Shown here in pieces: positions 36,116-47,252 of a stretch of DNA of 64,000 bases. The DNA is from Phytohabitans houttuyneae (lineage in GTDB: Bacteria; Actinomycetota; Actinomycetes; Mycobacteriales; Micromonosporaceae). The notes beneath the pieces are model-generated. The model made no database searches. It was not told where the DNA came from and saw nothing but the letters and a program-made list of their open reading frames with translations. Where the stretch lies: the NCBI RefSeq assembly GCF_011764425.1, contig NZ_BLPF01000001.1, positions 3,463,001 to 3,527,000 of the forward strand, in the 5' to 3' direction. The position numbers and the translations under genes were made by a program. Each line of letters starts with the position of its first letter. Within the stretch, counting starts at the first letter, position 1.

Positions 36116-36931
36116 CTACTTGAGCGGTCCGGCGTACCGGCGCCCGTTCAGAAACGGCCACGCGTTTGCCGTGCAGCCCTTCAGGTCGAGCGTCTGCTGC
36201 ATCATCACCGGCGCCGGCCGTCCGCGCGCCGGGCACAGCTCGTGCCGGTGCCCAAGCTGGTGGCCGACCTCGTGGTTGATCACGTAGTCGCGGTACACCG
36301 ACAGCGGCACCTTGGCCGCGACGAAGTGGTCGACCGACAGCCGCCAGCGGTCGAGGTTGATGACCACGCCACCGCCGATGCGGCACGAGGTGTACGGCCG
36401 GCCGCGCACCGTGATGTCGACCCCGCCCGCCCGGCACATCCGGCCGGCGGTCTCGCGGGTCGCCAGGTGCACGGTGAAGTCGAACGGCGCGCCGCGCGCC
36501 ACCCGCTGCATGCGCAGCCCGCCGGCCGTCCAGCTCTGCGCGTGTCCGAGCGCCGCGTCCACGACCGCGCCGAACTCCTCGGTGTCCTCACCCGAGCCCC
36601 GCTCCACCGCCACGCGGTAGCGCAGCAGGGTGCCTGAGCGTCCGCGGACCGGGCCGGCCGTCGTCGCGTACTCAAAATTGCCACTCCCCCTGGTCGGCAC
36701 CGGCTCGGCGAGCCGGAGCACCGGTGGGGCCGGCTTGGGTGAGGCCGGCGGCGACGGCGCTGCCGGCGGCGACGGAGACGGAGTGACCGGCAGCGTCACC
36801 GCCAGGGTTTCCGGGGCGGGTGACGGGACCGGCGCGGCCGGCGACAGGTTGACGGGAAGCACGCCGAACCCGACCAGCGTGAGACCGGCGAGCACGGCCG
36901 TCCCGGCGACCACGCCCAGGGCGCGACTCAC
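36116..36931 (-). CDS. DUF3152 protein, predicted secreted metzincin-type protease (paralog 2)
   Basis: 271-residue paralog of the downstream gene. It has a signal or anchor segment at residues 4-24, a Pro/Ala/Ser linker to about residue 70, and a DUF3152 domain with INHEVGHQLGHRHELCPARG (again HExxHxxGxxH) and VMMQQTLDLKGCTANAWPFL. Domain similarity to paralog 1 is high along the whole catalytic part, while the linkers differ, so this is an old tandem duplication. The GTG start at 36931 overlaps the stop of the alpha/beta hydrolase gene (GTGA), showing translational coupling. Confidence 0.85.
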   Translation of the reverse strand: MSRALGVVAGTAVLAGLTLVGFGVLPVNLSPAAPVPSPAPETLAVTLPVTPSPSPPAAPSPPASPKPAPPVLRLAEPVPTRGSGNFEYATTAGPVRGRSGTLLRYRVAVERGSGEDTEEFGAVVDAALGHAQSWTAGGLRMQRVARGAPFDFTVHLATRETAGRMCRAGGVDITVRGRPYTSCRIGGGVVINLDRWRLSVDHFVAAKVPLSVYRDYVINHEVGHQLGHRHELCPARGRPAPVMMQQTLDLKGCTANAWPFLNGRRYAGPLK

Positions 36932-38009
36932 GCCGGCGCCACCTGGGCGGGGCCCTGCGGGTTGCCCTTGCGCTCGGGGTGCTGGCGTGCGGAGTCCGCC
37001 TCCTCGGCGCTGGCCAGCGGCGCCGGGCGGATGGCTCGGCTGGCGCGCGGCGCGCGGGCGGTGGGGTGGCGCACCTCGTCCAGCAGTGCGACCACCGCGC
37101 GGGCGACCAGCCGCGGCACCTCCATCTGCGCCACGTGCCCGACCTTGTCGAGGATCAGCAGCCGGCTGTCCGGGATCGCGCGGGCCACTTGCGGCGCCAC
37201 CCGGATGTCGACGAGCTGGTCCTGCCGCCCGCCGATGACGAGGGTGGGCGCGGTGATGCGGGAGGCGATGCGCCAGAGCGAGCCGGCCCCCGGCAGGTAC
37301 GCCCGGAGGAAGCTGGAGACGAGCCCGCGCAGCGTGCTCAGGTATGCCGGGACGTAGTGGTCGAGCTCGTACCGGATGCGGATCTCCTCGACCGCCTCCA
37401 GCCGCCGCCGCTCACTGACCCGCGCGGGTCGGCGAAGCAGGTGGCGATGATCTGGTTGGCCATGTCTTCCGGCTTGATCCGGTTGAGGAAATGCGTGGCG
37501 AGGCGGTCGCCGCGCGGGATGGCGAGCAGCGGCAGCACCCGGCTCTGCGAGGAGCGGCGCGGGTCGAGAAACGGCATCGCCGGCGAGACGAGCGTCAGCG
37601 AGCGCACGAGGTCAGGCCGGGTGCCGGCGACACGGACGGAGATCGCCCCGCCCAGCGAGTTTCCGAACAGGTGCACCGGACCGCGGCCAGAATGCTCGAT
37701 CCACCTGATGACGCGGTCGGCGAAGGCGGCCAGCGTGTACCTGCGGGCCGGCTCGCTGCGCCCGAAGCCCGGCAGGTCGATCGCCTGCCCGTCGAGGCGG
37801 CCGGAGAGCAGGCCGGCGAGGTCGGTCCAGTTGGTCGAGGAGCCGCCGAGGCCGTGCACGTACAGAGCGGGCTCCGCGCCGGGCGCGGTAGCGGGCGTGT
37901 CGCGCACGAAAACGCGGGTGCCGTCGAGCGTCTCCAGGCGACCGGGCCAATGCGGCGACTCCCGGTCGGCCGGGAAGATGTCATCCGCTCCGAGCAGCGC
38001 GCGCTTCAT
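36928..38009 (-). CDS. Alpha/beta hydrolase, one frameshift
   Basis: Serine hydrolase of about 360 residues after correction. The oxyanion/HGxG region is LYVHGLGGSSTNWTDL, the nucleophile elbow HLFGNSLGGAISVRVAG, and the catalytic His lies in LDKVGHVAQMEVPRLVAR. The frame breaks at about 37424-37430 (CCGCGCGGG), where the reading runs out in Arg/Ser-rich residues. One added G continues ADPARVSERRRLEAVEEIRI and on through the His. The C-terminal 40 residues are low complexity. It is coupled to the downstream DUF3152 gene and 40 bp after the proline-rich gene. Esterase or lipase activity is plausible, substrate unknown. Confidence 0.85.
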
Positions 38010-38049
38010 CGATCAATGATGCCCTGAGCGGGCCAGATAATGCCCCGCC

Positions 38050-40361
38050 TTACGCGAGCAATGCCTCCAAACGGCGGTTAACGGCGTTGAGTGTCGCACG
38101 TACGACAGCCTGTCGTGGGTCACCGGCCACCAGCGCGGAGCCGGCGAGCTGCTCGACCCAGCCGCCGCAGACCAGCAGCACGACGACGACCGCGACCTCG
38201 CAGCTGCCGAACGGCACCACGGCCGCGTGCTCCACGAAGCACTTGCCGCGGTCGCCCACCTGCTCGGCGGTGCTCAGCAGGTCGTCCACCGCTGACGCGC
38301 TCGCCTCGGCGCACAGGCGCAGCACGTACGCATCGACGGCGGGGCCGTTGGACCGGCCGGTGGCACGCCGCTCGTCGGCGGCCAGCCTCACCTCGACGGT
38401 GGCGTCCAGCCCGAACGTGCTGACCTGCACCTCGTCGATCACGATGCGCGGGCCGGGCTTGCCGGCCGGCAGCGGTCGCGGGGGCGGGGGCGGGGGCTCG
38501 ACGGGGGCGCTCTGACCCAACGGGCTCTCCTCCCGCGCCCGGCGGGCCCGGCGGCGCGGAGTCTCGGGGGCCGGCCGTCGCTGCTCGGCGATCGGGCCGC
38601 CCGCCTGGGCAGGGAGGTACGAACCGGCGGGTGCCGGGAAGGAACCGGTGGCTGTGGGCTCGCTCCGGACGCGGGCGGGCGCCAGCGCGCCGGCGGGCTC
38701 GCCGGGACCGGACGACTCCTTGGGCGCGGCGGCGAGGCCCATCCGATCTTGCAGGAGGCGGGCGACGATGCGGCTGACCTCGGCCGGGTCGGCCCCGTCG
38801 GCGAGGTCGAGGCGGAGGCTGTGCGCGCCGGCCTGCGTGGTGCGCAGCGACGCGTCGCGGACGCCTTCCACGCTGCGGACGGCGCCCAGGATCGCCTGGA
38901 CGTCGAAGCCCTCGGGACGCTCTCGCGGCTGCACGTCGTCGCGCTGTAGATGGCTCCAGATGCGGGTCAGGTCAGGTCCGTCAGCGGGCGGCTCGACAGG
39001 CGGCTCCGGTGCGGTGGGCACGTCCGGCTCGGACGGCACCCGCTGCGGGAGCGCCTCCGGCTCCGGTGTTCGCACCGGGGGCGGCGGTGCGACCTGGCTT
39101 GTCGCGGCGGGAGCGGGTGCGGCGGCGGGCGGCGGCGGTGGGGCGACCGGCACGGGGTGGACGGCCGGCGCCGGGACGACCACCGGGTCGCTGGCCAGGT
39201 CGGTCGGGCGGCCCGGCACGCGCGGCCCCGGCTCGGGTGCCCGCTCCGGCTCCGGCCACTCGTTGGCCCAGGTCGCGGCCGGGCGGGCGGGTGCGGGTGC
39301 GGCGGCCCGGGCCTGCGGCAGCGGCGCGCGGGAGGGTGCGGGCGGCGACACGGGCCGCTCGTAGAGCGTGGTGTCGTATCCCGGTCGCTCGTGCGCCGGC
39401 TGGGGCCGGAACCCGGGCGGCACGTCGGCGGCGGACGCACCCTTGCCCGCGTCGCGCGCCTCCCGCCACTGCTGCGGGGTCATCGAGGCGCCGGCCTGTG
39501 GCCGGGAGGCGGTCGGGCCGAACGACGGTCGTGGCGGCGCGACCGGCGGCACGCTCTGTGCCTGGGAGGCCTGGCCGGCACCGCTCTGGTCGCCGGGCGC
39601 CCCGGGAAGCCGCCGCCACGCGGCCTCGTCGCCGCGCTCGTCGGCGCGGAGCCCTCCGGGCCCTGCGCTGTCCGCGCTTGCGCGCTCCGGCAGCGGCTGC
39701 CGGCTCGATCCGGACTTGTCGCTGCGCACCCAGTCTCGGGTCGCGCCGGTCCCGGGACGGCTGCTCTCCGGCTGCGTCGCGGGTCGGCGGCTGGGCAGCG
39801 TCTCCTCGGCGCCGTGGCGGGCGGCCTCGGCGCCGTGGCGGGGCGCCTCGGGCTGGGGCGAGAGGGCGGCCTGCACCGGCGGGGGCGTGCGGTCGACGGC
39901 GATCGGCGGCAGCGGGGAATCTCGGCCAGGCTGGAGGCGCGCACGGCGTCCTCGAGGTCTCCCTCGTACGGGTACGGCGGGGCACTCGCCGGCACGCGCG
40001 GCGCGGAGATCGAGGAGTCGGCACCGTTGAGCGGCGGCTGGGGCTGCTGCTGCCCGTGGGAGTGGGACGGGGCGGGGCTGAGGGGCGCGAGCAGGTCGGC
40101 GTAGCGCGGGGCGTCGGCCCAGCCGTGCCCCATCCCGCTGTCGGCGGGCCCGGTGCGCCACGACGGCTGCACCGGCTCGGGCGCGGGCTCCAGCGCGGCG
40201 CCGGCGTTGGACCACACCGCGTCGGCCGCCGCCCAGCCATTCAGCCGGGCCTGGCCAGCGCCGTCGGCCTTACCGCCGCGGTCGGCACGCTCGGCGTGCG
40301 GACCTGCGCCGTTGCCGTTACCTCCCGGCGTGACGCCACCGGGTTGCCCTGTTTCGTCCAC
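38050..40361 (-). CDS. Large proline-rich protein of unknown function, one frameshift
   Basis: 770-residue protein after correction. The first 470 residues are low complexity (Pro, Ala, Arg, Gln, Ser). A folded segment of about 75 residues follows (DLTRIWSHLQRDDVQPRERP, VQAILGAVRSVEGVRDASLR, DPAEVSRIVARLLQDRM), then another linker, and a C-terminal domain of about 120 residues starting PRIVIDEVQVSTFGLDATVE and ending TLNAVNRRLEALLA. Neither folded part is recognised. At 39915-39918 (four G on the plus strand) the frame breaks after SLAEIP; one added base continues PLPPIAVDRTPP. The GTG at 40361 has GAGGAG upstream. No signal peptide is visible, so it is probably cytoplasmic; a scaffold role is a guess. 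Confidence 0.72.
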
Positions 40362-40456
40362 CGTGTGCTCCTCGGTTGCCCCCGCTGAGGCTACCGTGTG
40401 CTGACAGCAGCGATAAGCCGCAACGTCAGGCTAGTTCGGTGGTAGGTCGATGTTTA

Positions 40457-40473
40457 CCAATCCGTCGGATTGG
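40457..40473. promoter_or_regulatory. Candidate TetR operator (17-bp palindrome)
   Basis: CCAATCCGTCGGATTGG is a perfect 8-1-8 palindrome midway between the divergent proline-rich and TetR genes. TAGGTT at 40484-40489 looks like the -10 box of the TetR gene, which places the palindrome over its -35 region. Confidence 0.6.
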
Positions 40474-40514
40474 CCGAAAGTCTTAGGTTCATATGTGAAA
40501 GTCGAGGTGACGGC

Positions 40515-41153
40515 ATGGCCGTAGGGTCGGGAAGCGCGCCGGCGACAGGCCGGCCCACGCGCCTGCCGCGTTCCGCGCGCCGGAAGCAGCTTCTGGAGGC
40601 GGCGCAGGAGGTCTTCGTGGCGCAGGGGTACCACGCGGCGGCGATGGACGACATCGCGGAGCGCGCGGGTGTCTCCAAGCCAGTCCTCTACCAGCACTTT
40701 CCCGGAAAGCTGGAGCTCTACCTGGCGCTGCTCGACACGCACTGCGACGCGATCGTGGCGAAGGTGCAGAGCGCGATGACCGCGACAAACGACAACAAGG
40801 AGCGGGTCCGCGGGTCGGTACAGGCGTACTTCGACTTCGTCGACCACGAGAGCGAGGCGTTCCGGCTGGTCTTCGAGTCGGACCTGCGCAACGAGCCGGC
40901 GGTTCGCGAGCGGGTCGAGCGGGTCGAGAGCGGCTGCATCGCCGCGATCACCGACACGATCATCTCGGACACCGGCGTGAGCCGCGCCCGGGCCGAGTTG
41001 CTCGCTTCCGGCCTGGTCGGCGCGGCGGAGACGGCGGCGCAGTTCTGGCTGGCCGCGGGGCGCCAGGTGCCGAAGGCGGAGGCGGAGGCCCTCGTGGCGG
41101 CGCTCAACTGGCGCGGCATCGGCAGCTTCCCCCTGCAGGGCGAGCCGAGCTGA
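40515..41153 (+). CDS. TetR/AcrR-family regulator (Rv3208-like position)
   Basis: 212-residue repressor. Its helix-turn-helix reads DDIAERAGVSKPVLYQHFPG (about residues 43-62), preceded by the usual RRKQLLEAAQEVFVAQGYHA. The C-terminal part (DFVDHESEAFRLVFESDLRN, then GLVGAAETAAQFWLAAGRQV) is typical of the actinobacterial group next to DUF3107. GAGGTGA precedes the ATG at 40515 at good spacing. Adjacent DUF3107, ferritin-like and rhlE genes match the M. tuberculosis Rv3208-Rv3211 order. Confidence 0.92.
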   Translation: MAVGSGSAPATGRPTRLPRSARRKQLLEAAQEVFVAQGYHAAAMDDIAERAGVSKPVLYQHFPGKLELYLALLDTHCDAIVAKVQSAMTATNDNKERVRGSVQAYFDFVDHESEAFRLVFESDLRNEPAVRERVERVESGCIAAITDTIISDTGVSRARAELLASGLVGAAETAAQFWLAAGRQVPKAEAEALVAALNWRGIGSFPLQGEPS

Positions 41154-41316
41154 CCCGGCCCGCTCCCCGCGGGCTGAGGTCGGCGCGGAGCGCGGGACGA
41201 GGGCCGGCGCGCTCCGCGCAGGGCGTAACGCGGCGCGCGAGCCAAGCGGAGATTCCCGCGCGGCGGTCGGATACCGTTGCACGGGCGGAGCATCCGCGGC
41301 GATAGAGGAGGGTCAC

Positions 41317-41544
41317 GTGGAGGTCAAGATCGGCGTGCAATACGCACCGCGCGAGCTCGTGATCGAGAGCGCGCAGACGCCGACCGAGGTGGAAAAGATC
41401 GTGACCGACGCGATCGCGTCCGACGTCGGCGTGCTCTCGCTGCAGGACGAGAAGGGCCGGCGGGTCATCGTGCCGGTCTCCAAAGTGGCGTACGTGGAGA
41501 TTGCCGAGGCATCGCCCCGTCCGGTCGGCTTCACGGCTCGATAG
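41317..41544 (+). CDS. DUF3107 protein
   Basis: 75-residue protein starting MEVKIGVQYAPRELVIESAQ and ending VPVSKVAYVEIAE plus a short tail, the normal length for DUF3107 (Rv3208A/TB9.4 in M. tuberculosis). Function unknown; small and cytoplasmic. The GTG start has a strong GAGGAGGG site. About 160 bp of GC-rich sequence separates it from the TetR gene, so it may have its own promoter. Confidence 0.92.
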   Translation: MEVKIGVQYAPRELVIESAQTPTEVEKIVTDAIASDVGVLSLQDEKGRRVIVPVSKVAYVEIAEASPRPVGFTAR

Positions 41545-41590
41545 CGGCTCTCGATCGGGGCGGCCCAGCCGCCCCGACGGGCCACGCCGG

Positions 41591-42267
41591 CTAGTTGTTG
41601 AGACCCACCGCTGCCATGCGCGCGGTGTGCGCGGCGGTCAGCCGCTTGAGCAGCGCCTGCACTCCCGCCTGATCCTTTGAGCCCTCCACGATCAGGATCG
41701 TGAGCGCGATCCGCTCCCCCGCCATCCGCTGCGCCTGGGAGAGCCCTTCCCCGACCAGGCGGCGGGCCCACATCGAGAGCCGGTTGGCCACCTTGGGGTC
41801 GGCGGCGATCGCGGCCCGGATCTCCCCGCAGCGAAGTCGTTGTACTGCGAGTCGTGCAGCACCTCCTGCACCAGGTCGCGGTCTTCCTTGCTCAGGAAGG
41901 CGGCCACCTCGCGGAAGAAGTCGTCGGCGATGCCGTCCCACACGTACGCCTTGGTGAGCGCCTCCAGCCAGTCCTTCGGCTCGGTCAGTTCGTGGTACTC
42001 CTGCAGCGCCGCCACATACGGCGTCATCGCCTCGCCCGGGTCGGCGCCGTGCTCGACGAGGCGGGTGGCCAGGCGGCGGTAGTTGACGATCTCCACGGCG
42101 GCCATCTCGCTGAGCACCGCCCGGCGCCGCAGGTCCGGGGCGAGCCGGGCGTCGGCCGCCATCCGGTCGAAGGCGAGCAGCTCCGCGTACCCCACCATGC
42201 CGAGCAGCTCGACGACGGCGGAGCCCGGCTGGGAGACCTCGGGCACGCCTTCGGAGACTTCTGTCAC
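41591..42267 (-). CDS. Ferritin-like fold protein (Rv3210c-like), one frameshift
   Basis: 225-residue protein after correction, with a four-helix ferritin-like fold. Acidic/His positions appear in LSEMAAVEIVNYRRLATRLV and LQEYHELTEPKDWLEALTKA, followed by DDFFREVAAFLSKEDRDLVQ. The frame breaks at 41826-41829 (four C on the plus strand); one added base continues GEIRAAIAADPKVANRLSMW and the protein ends MAAVGLNN. The GTG at 42267 has TAGCCT (42274-42279, minus strand) 6 nt upstream, so it is probably leaderless. Iron binding and any hydroxylase function (as in MiaE-like relatives) are unproven. The position matches Rv3210c. Confidence 0.85.
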
Positions 42268-42536
42268 GTCCGCAGGCTACTCGCCCTGACCGGGGCGCGC
42301 CGCACGACCGAGCACCCGGTGAGGGCTCGGCGGACACAATCTGAGCATGGTTCGCCCACGTCAGGTAGCATTGCGCAAGTTGCCGCTGGCCAGAGATCGT
42401 TCCTACCCCACCAGCGGCGCGCGCGTGCGGCCCGCGATCGCATCGACTACCGCGATTGCGCGTGGCCCGCGCCAGACCGAATGAGCGCCCTTAGGACGAG
42501 ACGGGGCGCACCACGAGAGGGCACCCCCAAAACTCC

Positions 42537-44126
<1,590 letters not shown>

Positions 44127-44138
44127 GCGCAAAGCTGA

Positions 44139-44174
44139 GAAAGGGCCCCTCCGCGTTGGCGGAGGGGCCCTTTC
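44139..44174. terminator. Bidirectional hairpin terminator
   Basis: A perfect 16-bp stem (GAAAGGGCCCCTCCGC with its complement) and a GTTG loop lie between the convergent rhlE and repeat-protein genes. The stem bases give a short T-run on the plus strand (CCCTTTC). Confidence 0.88.
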
Positions 44175-44213
44175 GACCCCGGTGCGCTGCGGGTCACACC
44201 AGGGAGCCGTGGG

Positions 44214-45017
44214 TCAGCTGACCGTGCAGGGCGCCAGCGCGTCGAGACCCACGGGACGCGCGTCGATACGCCCGATGGCGGTCGCGATCCGGTTGATCGC
44301 GGCGAACCGCTTGTCTTCCAGCGGCCCCAGGATGGCGTTCTGTACGAAGTTCGGACCGCCCTGGCCGACCGTGGCGACCAGGCGCGCGTTGGCCTCGGCG
44401 ATCTGGTTTTCGAGCTGGGCGAGGTTGCGGTCGACCTCGGCCTTGGCACCCGCCGGTACGGCCGGCAGGCGGCTCTCCACGTCGGGGCAGGTGATCGTGC
44501 CCACCGCGGCCGGGTCCTCGGCGGCCGGCGGCTGCTCGGCGGGCGGCTGCTCAGCCGGCGGCTCACCGGCCGGCGCCTCGGGGTCCTCCGCCGCACCGCC
44601 ACCGCCGCCGCCATTGGCGAGCGTGCACGTGGCCAGCGACTCCAGGCCCTGCGGCCGGGTGCCCTTGCGGCCGATCGAGATCGCGATCCGCTCGATCGTG
44701 GCGGCCCGCTTGTCCTTCAGCGGGCCGAGGATCGCGTTCTGCACGAAGTTGGGACCGCCCTCGCCCCGGCTGGTCACCAGCCGGCGGTTGGCCTCTTCGA
44801 TCTGCGTGTTCAGCTGCGCGAGGTTGCGCGACACTTCGGCCTGCGCGGACGCCGGCACGCCGCTCAGCTTGTCGCCCACAGTGGGGCAGTCGACGGTGGG
44901 TGCGGCCGACTCGCCGCCGGCCGCGGCGACCCCGATGCCCGTGCCGAAGAGGGCGAGCGCCACACCGACGGTGATGGCGACCTTCGTGCGGCGGCTGAAC
45001 TCTCTGCTCCTGGACAT
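44214..45017 (-). CDS. Secreted protein made of two near-identical 88-residue repeats
   Basis: 267-residue exported protein. A signal peptide spans about residues 11-33 (TKVAITVGVALALFGTGIGV). Residues 44-131 and 177-264 are two copies of one domain, each starting and ending with a cysteine (CPTV to TCT; CPDV to PCT), so one disulfide per copy is likely. Shared stretches include RNLAQL, EAN.RLV and GGPNFVQNAILGPL.DKR. A 45-residue Gly/Pro/Glu-rich linker separates them. I do not recognise the domain; the helical Cys-to-Cys form is similar in size to small mycobacterial haemophore-like proteins, but the tell-tale residues are not evident. The ATG at 45017 has a GGAG site upstream. Confidence 0.82.
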   Translation of the reverse strand: MSRSREFSRRTKVAITVGVALALFGTGIGVAAAGGESAAPTVDCPTVGDKLSGVPASAQAEVSRNLAQLNTQIEEANRRLVTSRGEGGPNFVQNAILGPLKDKRAATIERIAISIGRKGTRPQGLESLATCTLANGGGGGGAAEDPEAPAGEPPAEQPPAEQPPAAEDPAAVGTITCPDVESRLPAVPAGAKAEVDRNLAQLENQIAEANARLVATVGQGGPNFVQNAILGPLEDKRFAAINRIATAIGRIDARPVGLDALAPCTVS

Positions 45018-45130
45018 GCGCGTGAACTCTCCTGCTGTGATGGAGAAGCGCCGTCCGACGACTGAGTGTCATCCGCTTCGCACGTCTTTACGTGGGAAGG
45101 CTCCCAAAGGTTCAACCGCAGGTCAGTCGA

Positions 45131-45136
45131 TAGGCT
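45131..45136 (+). promoter_or_regulatory. -10 box of a leaderless methyltransferase gene
   Basis: TAGGCT lies 7 nt before the ATG at 45144, without a ribosome binding site. Confidence 0.45.
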
Positions 45137-45143
45137 TCATTAC

Positions 45144-46286
45144 ATGGTGCGTCCGCTCGACGACGCGCTCGCCGAGGTGCGGGCGCTACTGCTGGACCCG
45201 GGGCTGACCCGGGCTGTCGCCGCCGGCAAGCGGCGGGGACAGGCTCCCTCGGTCGTCCGGGCGGAGTTACGCCCGGTAACCCTCAAGGGCGGTACCCGGC
45301 TCCAGATCGTGACCAACGACGGCGCCCGGCCGCTCACGCGCAACGTGGCGCCGGGGCGGGAGGCGGGTGCGGCGGTCGACGCGCTGCTGGCCGAGCCGTT
45401 CGGCAACTGGCACGTGGAGACCGCCGACGCGACCGTGCAGCTGCGGGTGACCAAGAAGGGCGAGGCCCAGGTGCACCGCGCCGCCGCCGACCGCACCGCC
45501 GAGCCGGGCAGGCACGACCGGGCCAAGGAGTACCTGCTCGACCCGGGCGACCCGCTCTTCGACGCGATCGGCGGCAACGCGGCCAAGCGGCGCCAGGTGG
45601 ACGCGTTCCTGCGCGCGCTGACCGCCTCGGTATCGCCCCTGCCCGAGCGGCTGCGGGTCGTCGACCTCGGCTGCGGCAACGCGTACCTGACGTTCGCCGC
45701 GTACCGGTACCTGTCCGGGCAGGGCGTCGACGTGGAGGTTGTCGGCGTCGACGTGCGCGAGGACCAGCGCCTGCGCAACACCGAGCTGGCCGAGCGGCTG
45801 GGCTGCGCCGACCGGGTGCGCTTCGTGGCCGGCACCATCGCCGACGCGGAGGTGGACTTCCGTCCCGACCTCGTGCTGGCGCTGCACGCCTGCGACACGG
45901 CGACGGACGAGGCGCTGGCCCGCGCGGTGCGGTGGGAGGCGCAGTGGGTGCTCGCCGCGCCCTGCTGCCACCACGACGTGGCCGCGCAGTTGCGTGGCCA
46001 GGCGGCGGCAGAGCCGTACCCGCTGCTCACCCGGCAGGGAATCCTCCGCGAGCGCTTCGCGGACGTCCTCACCGACGCGCTGCGTGCCGGCCTGCTGCGC
46101 CTGCGGGGCTACAAGGTGGAGGTGGTCGAGTTCATCGACTCCCGCCACACGCCACGCAACCTGCTGCTGCGCGCGCGCCGCACGGACGCGCCGCCGACTG
46201 AGGCGCAGCGGGAGGAGTACACGCGGATGGTGGACGAGTGGGGCGTGACACCGGCGCTCCAGCGCCTGCTCACACCCGCATGGTGA
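45144..46286 (+). CDS. Class I SAM-dependent methyltransferase (Methyltransf_32-like)
   Basis: 380-residue protein. The SAM-binding motif is VVDLGCGNAYLTFAAYRYLS at about residue 171, followed by VVGVDVREDQRLRNTELAER. The motif LALHACDTATDEALARAV and the cysteine-containing LAAPCCHHDVAAQL are features of the GSTCD/METTL25-like family, some of which methylate rRNA or proteins. The N-terminal 140 residues are helical and family-specific. The start at 45144 is preferred over an earlier one at 45066 because of the -10 box. The 3' end overlaps the convergent downstream gene by 17 bp. Confidence 0.88.
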   Translation: MVRPLDDALAEVRALLLDPGLTRAVAAGKRRGQAPSVVRAELRPVTLKGGTRLQIVTNDGARPLTRNVAPGREAGAAVDALLAEPFGNWHVETADATVQLRVTKKGEAQVHRAAADRTAEPGRHDRAKEYLLDPGDPLFDAIGGNAAKRRQVDAFLRALTASVSPLPERLRVVDLGCGNAYLTFAAYRYLSGQGVDVEVVGVDVREDQRLRNTELAERLGCADRVRFVAGTIADAEVDFRPDLVLALHACDTATDEALARAVRWEAQWVLAAPCCHHDVAAQLRGQAAAEPYPLLTRQGILRERFADVLTDALRAGLLRLRGYKVEVVEFIDSRHTPRNLLLRARRTDAPPTEAQREEYTRMVDEWGVTPALQRLLTPAW

Positions 46287-47169
46287 ACTCGGCGGTGTGC
46301 ACCTTTCCGGCGACCTGGAAGTCGAAGTACATCCGGTAGCGCCCCGGGCTCGGCGCCGCCAGCCAGAACTTCACCGCGCCCCCGGACAGCTCCGGCTCGG
46401 GGTGCACGTGCACGTAGCCGAGGTCGCCCTCGCGCACCACCACGAGGTGCCCGTACGCGCCGAGGTAGCGCTCCAGCGTGGCGGCCGGCGCGACGGTGAA
46501 GAGCAGTGGCTGGACCGCCGCGGTCTTCGGCGTGCCCTGGTAGCTGACCGTGAAGCCGTCGACGGCGGCCTCGGTCGCGGGCTCCGGGAGGGCCCGTGGC
46601 GCGTAGTCGCCGCGCACGGTGAGGTCGGCGCCGAGCGTGACGGCGGCCTGCTCGGCGGGTGCGTTGGCGGTGAAGTCGGCGTACGCCCGCCAGATGCCCG
46701 GCTCGCGCAGCGTGAGCGGGACGCTCCAGCGCCCGTCCGCCGCCATGGTCGGGTGCAGGTGCTGGTAGCCGGTCAGGTCGCGGCGCACCACGATCAGGTG
46801 CAGCGGCTTGTCGTGTACGACCGCGAAGTCGGTGACCGCCCGCTGCCCGCCGTCCACGATCCGGAAGGCGAGCTCGCCGGGACGGCCCGCGGTGAACGCG
46901 GTGGTTTCGGGCACCAGCGTGTACCCGCTCGCGCTGATCTCCAGGCCGCCGGCAGCGGCCCCGCTCCCTCCGCCGGCCGAGTGGGTGTGCGGTCCGGCCC
47001 CGGGGGTGTGGGTGTGGTCGGCGGTGGCGGTCGGCGCGGCGACCGCCGCGGCGGGGCGGGTGCTGTCGCCGCCGGTCAGCCGTCCCAGCCCGAAGCCGCC
47101 GAGGAGCGCGACGACAAGCCCCGCGACGATGAACGCCACGCGGCCGCTGCTCTGGTTCTGTTCGGGCAC
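46270..47169 (-). CDS. Membrane-anchored His-rich envelope protein of unknown function
   Basis: 299-residue protein with an N-terminal membrane segment (about 11-32: VAFIVAGLVVALLGGFGLGR), then a His-containing low-complexity stretch (DHTHTPGAGPHTHS). Three beta-sandwich-like repeats follow, with the strands VVHDKPLHLIVVRRDLTGYQ, LVVVREGDLGYVHVHPEPEL and MYFDFQVAGKVHTAEF. The pattern of His near HLHP and HVHP suggests metal contact (copper is a guess). Such proteins are widespread in actinomycetes as hypothetical or heavy-metal-associated. The start is GTG at 47169. Confidence 0.75.
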   Translation of the reverse strand: MPEQNQSSGRVAFIVAGLVVALLGGFGLGRLTGGDSTRPAAAVAAPTATADHTHTPGAGPHTHSAGGGSGAAAGGLEISASGYTLVPETTAFTAGRPGELAFRIVDGGQRAVTDFAVVHDKPLHLIVVRRDLTGYQHLHPTMAADGRWSVPLTLREPGIWRAYADFTANAPAEQAAVTLGADLTVRGDYAPRALPEPATEAAVDGFTVSYQGTPKTAAVQPLLFTVAPAATLERYLGAYGHLVVVREGDLGYVHVHPEPELSGGAVKFWLAAPSPGRYRMYFDFQVAGKVHTAEFTMRV

Positions 47170-47252
47170 GCCACCAGTATTGCGGTTCGATGTGATCCAA
47201 TGCCTCTGACATATTCCGTCGCTTTTGTCAGATATAGCTCGTTGATGTTTCT

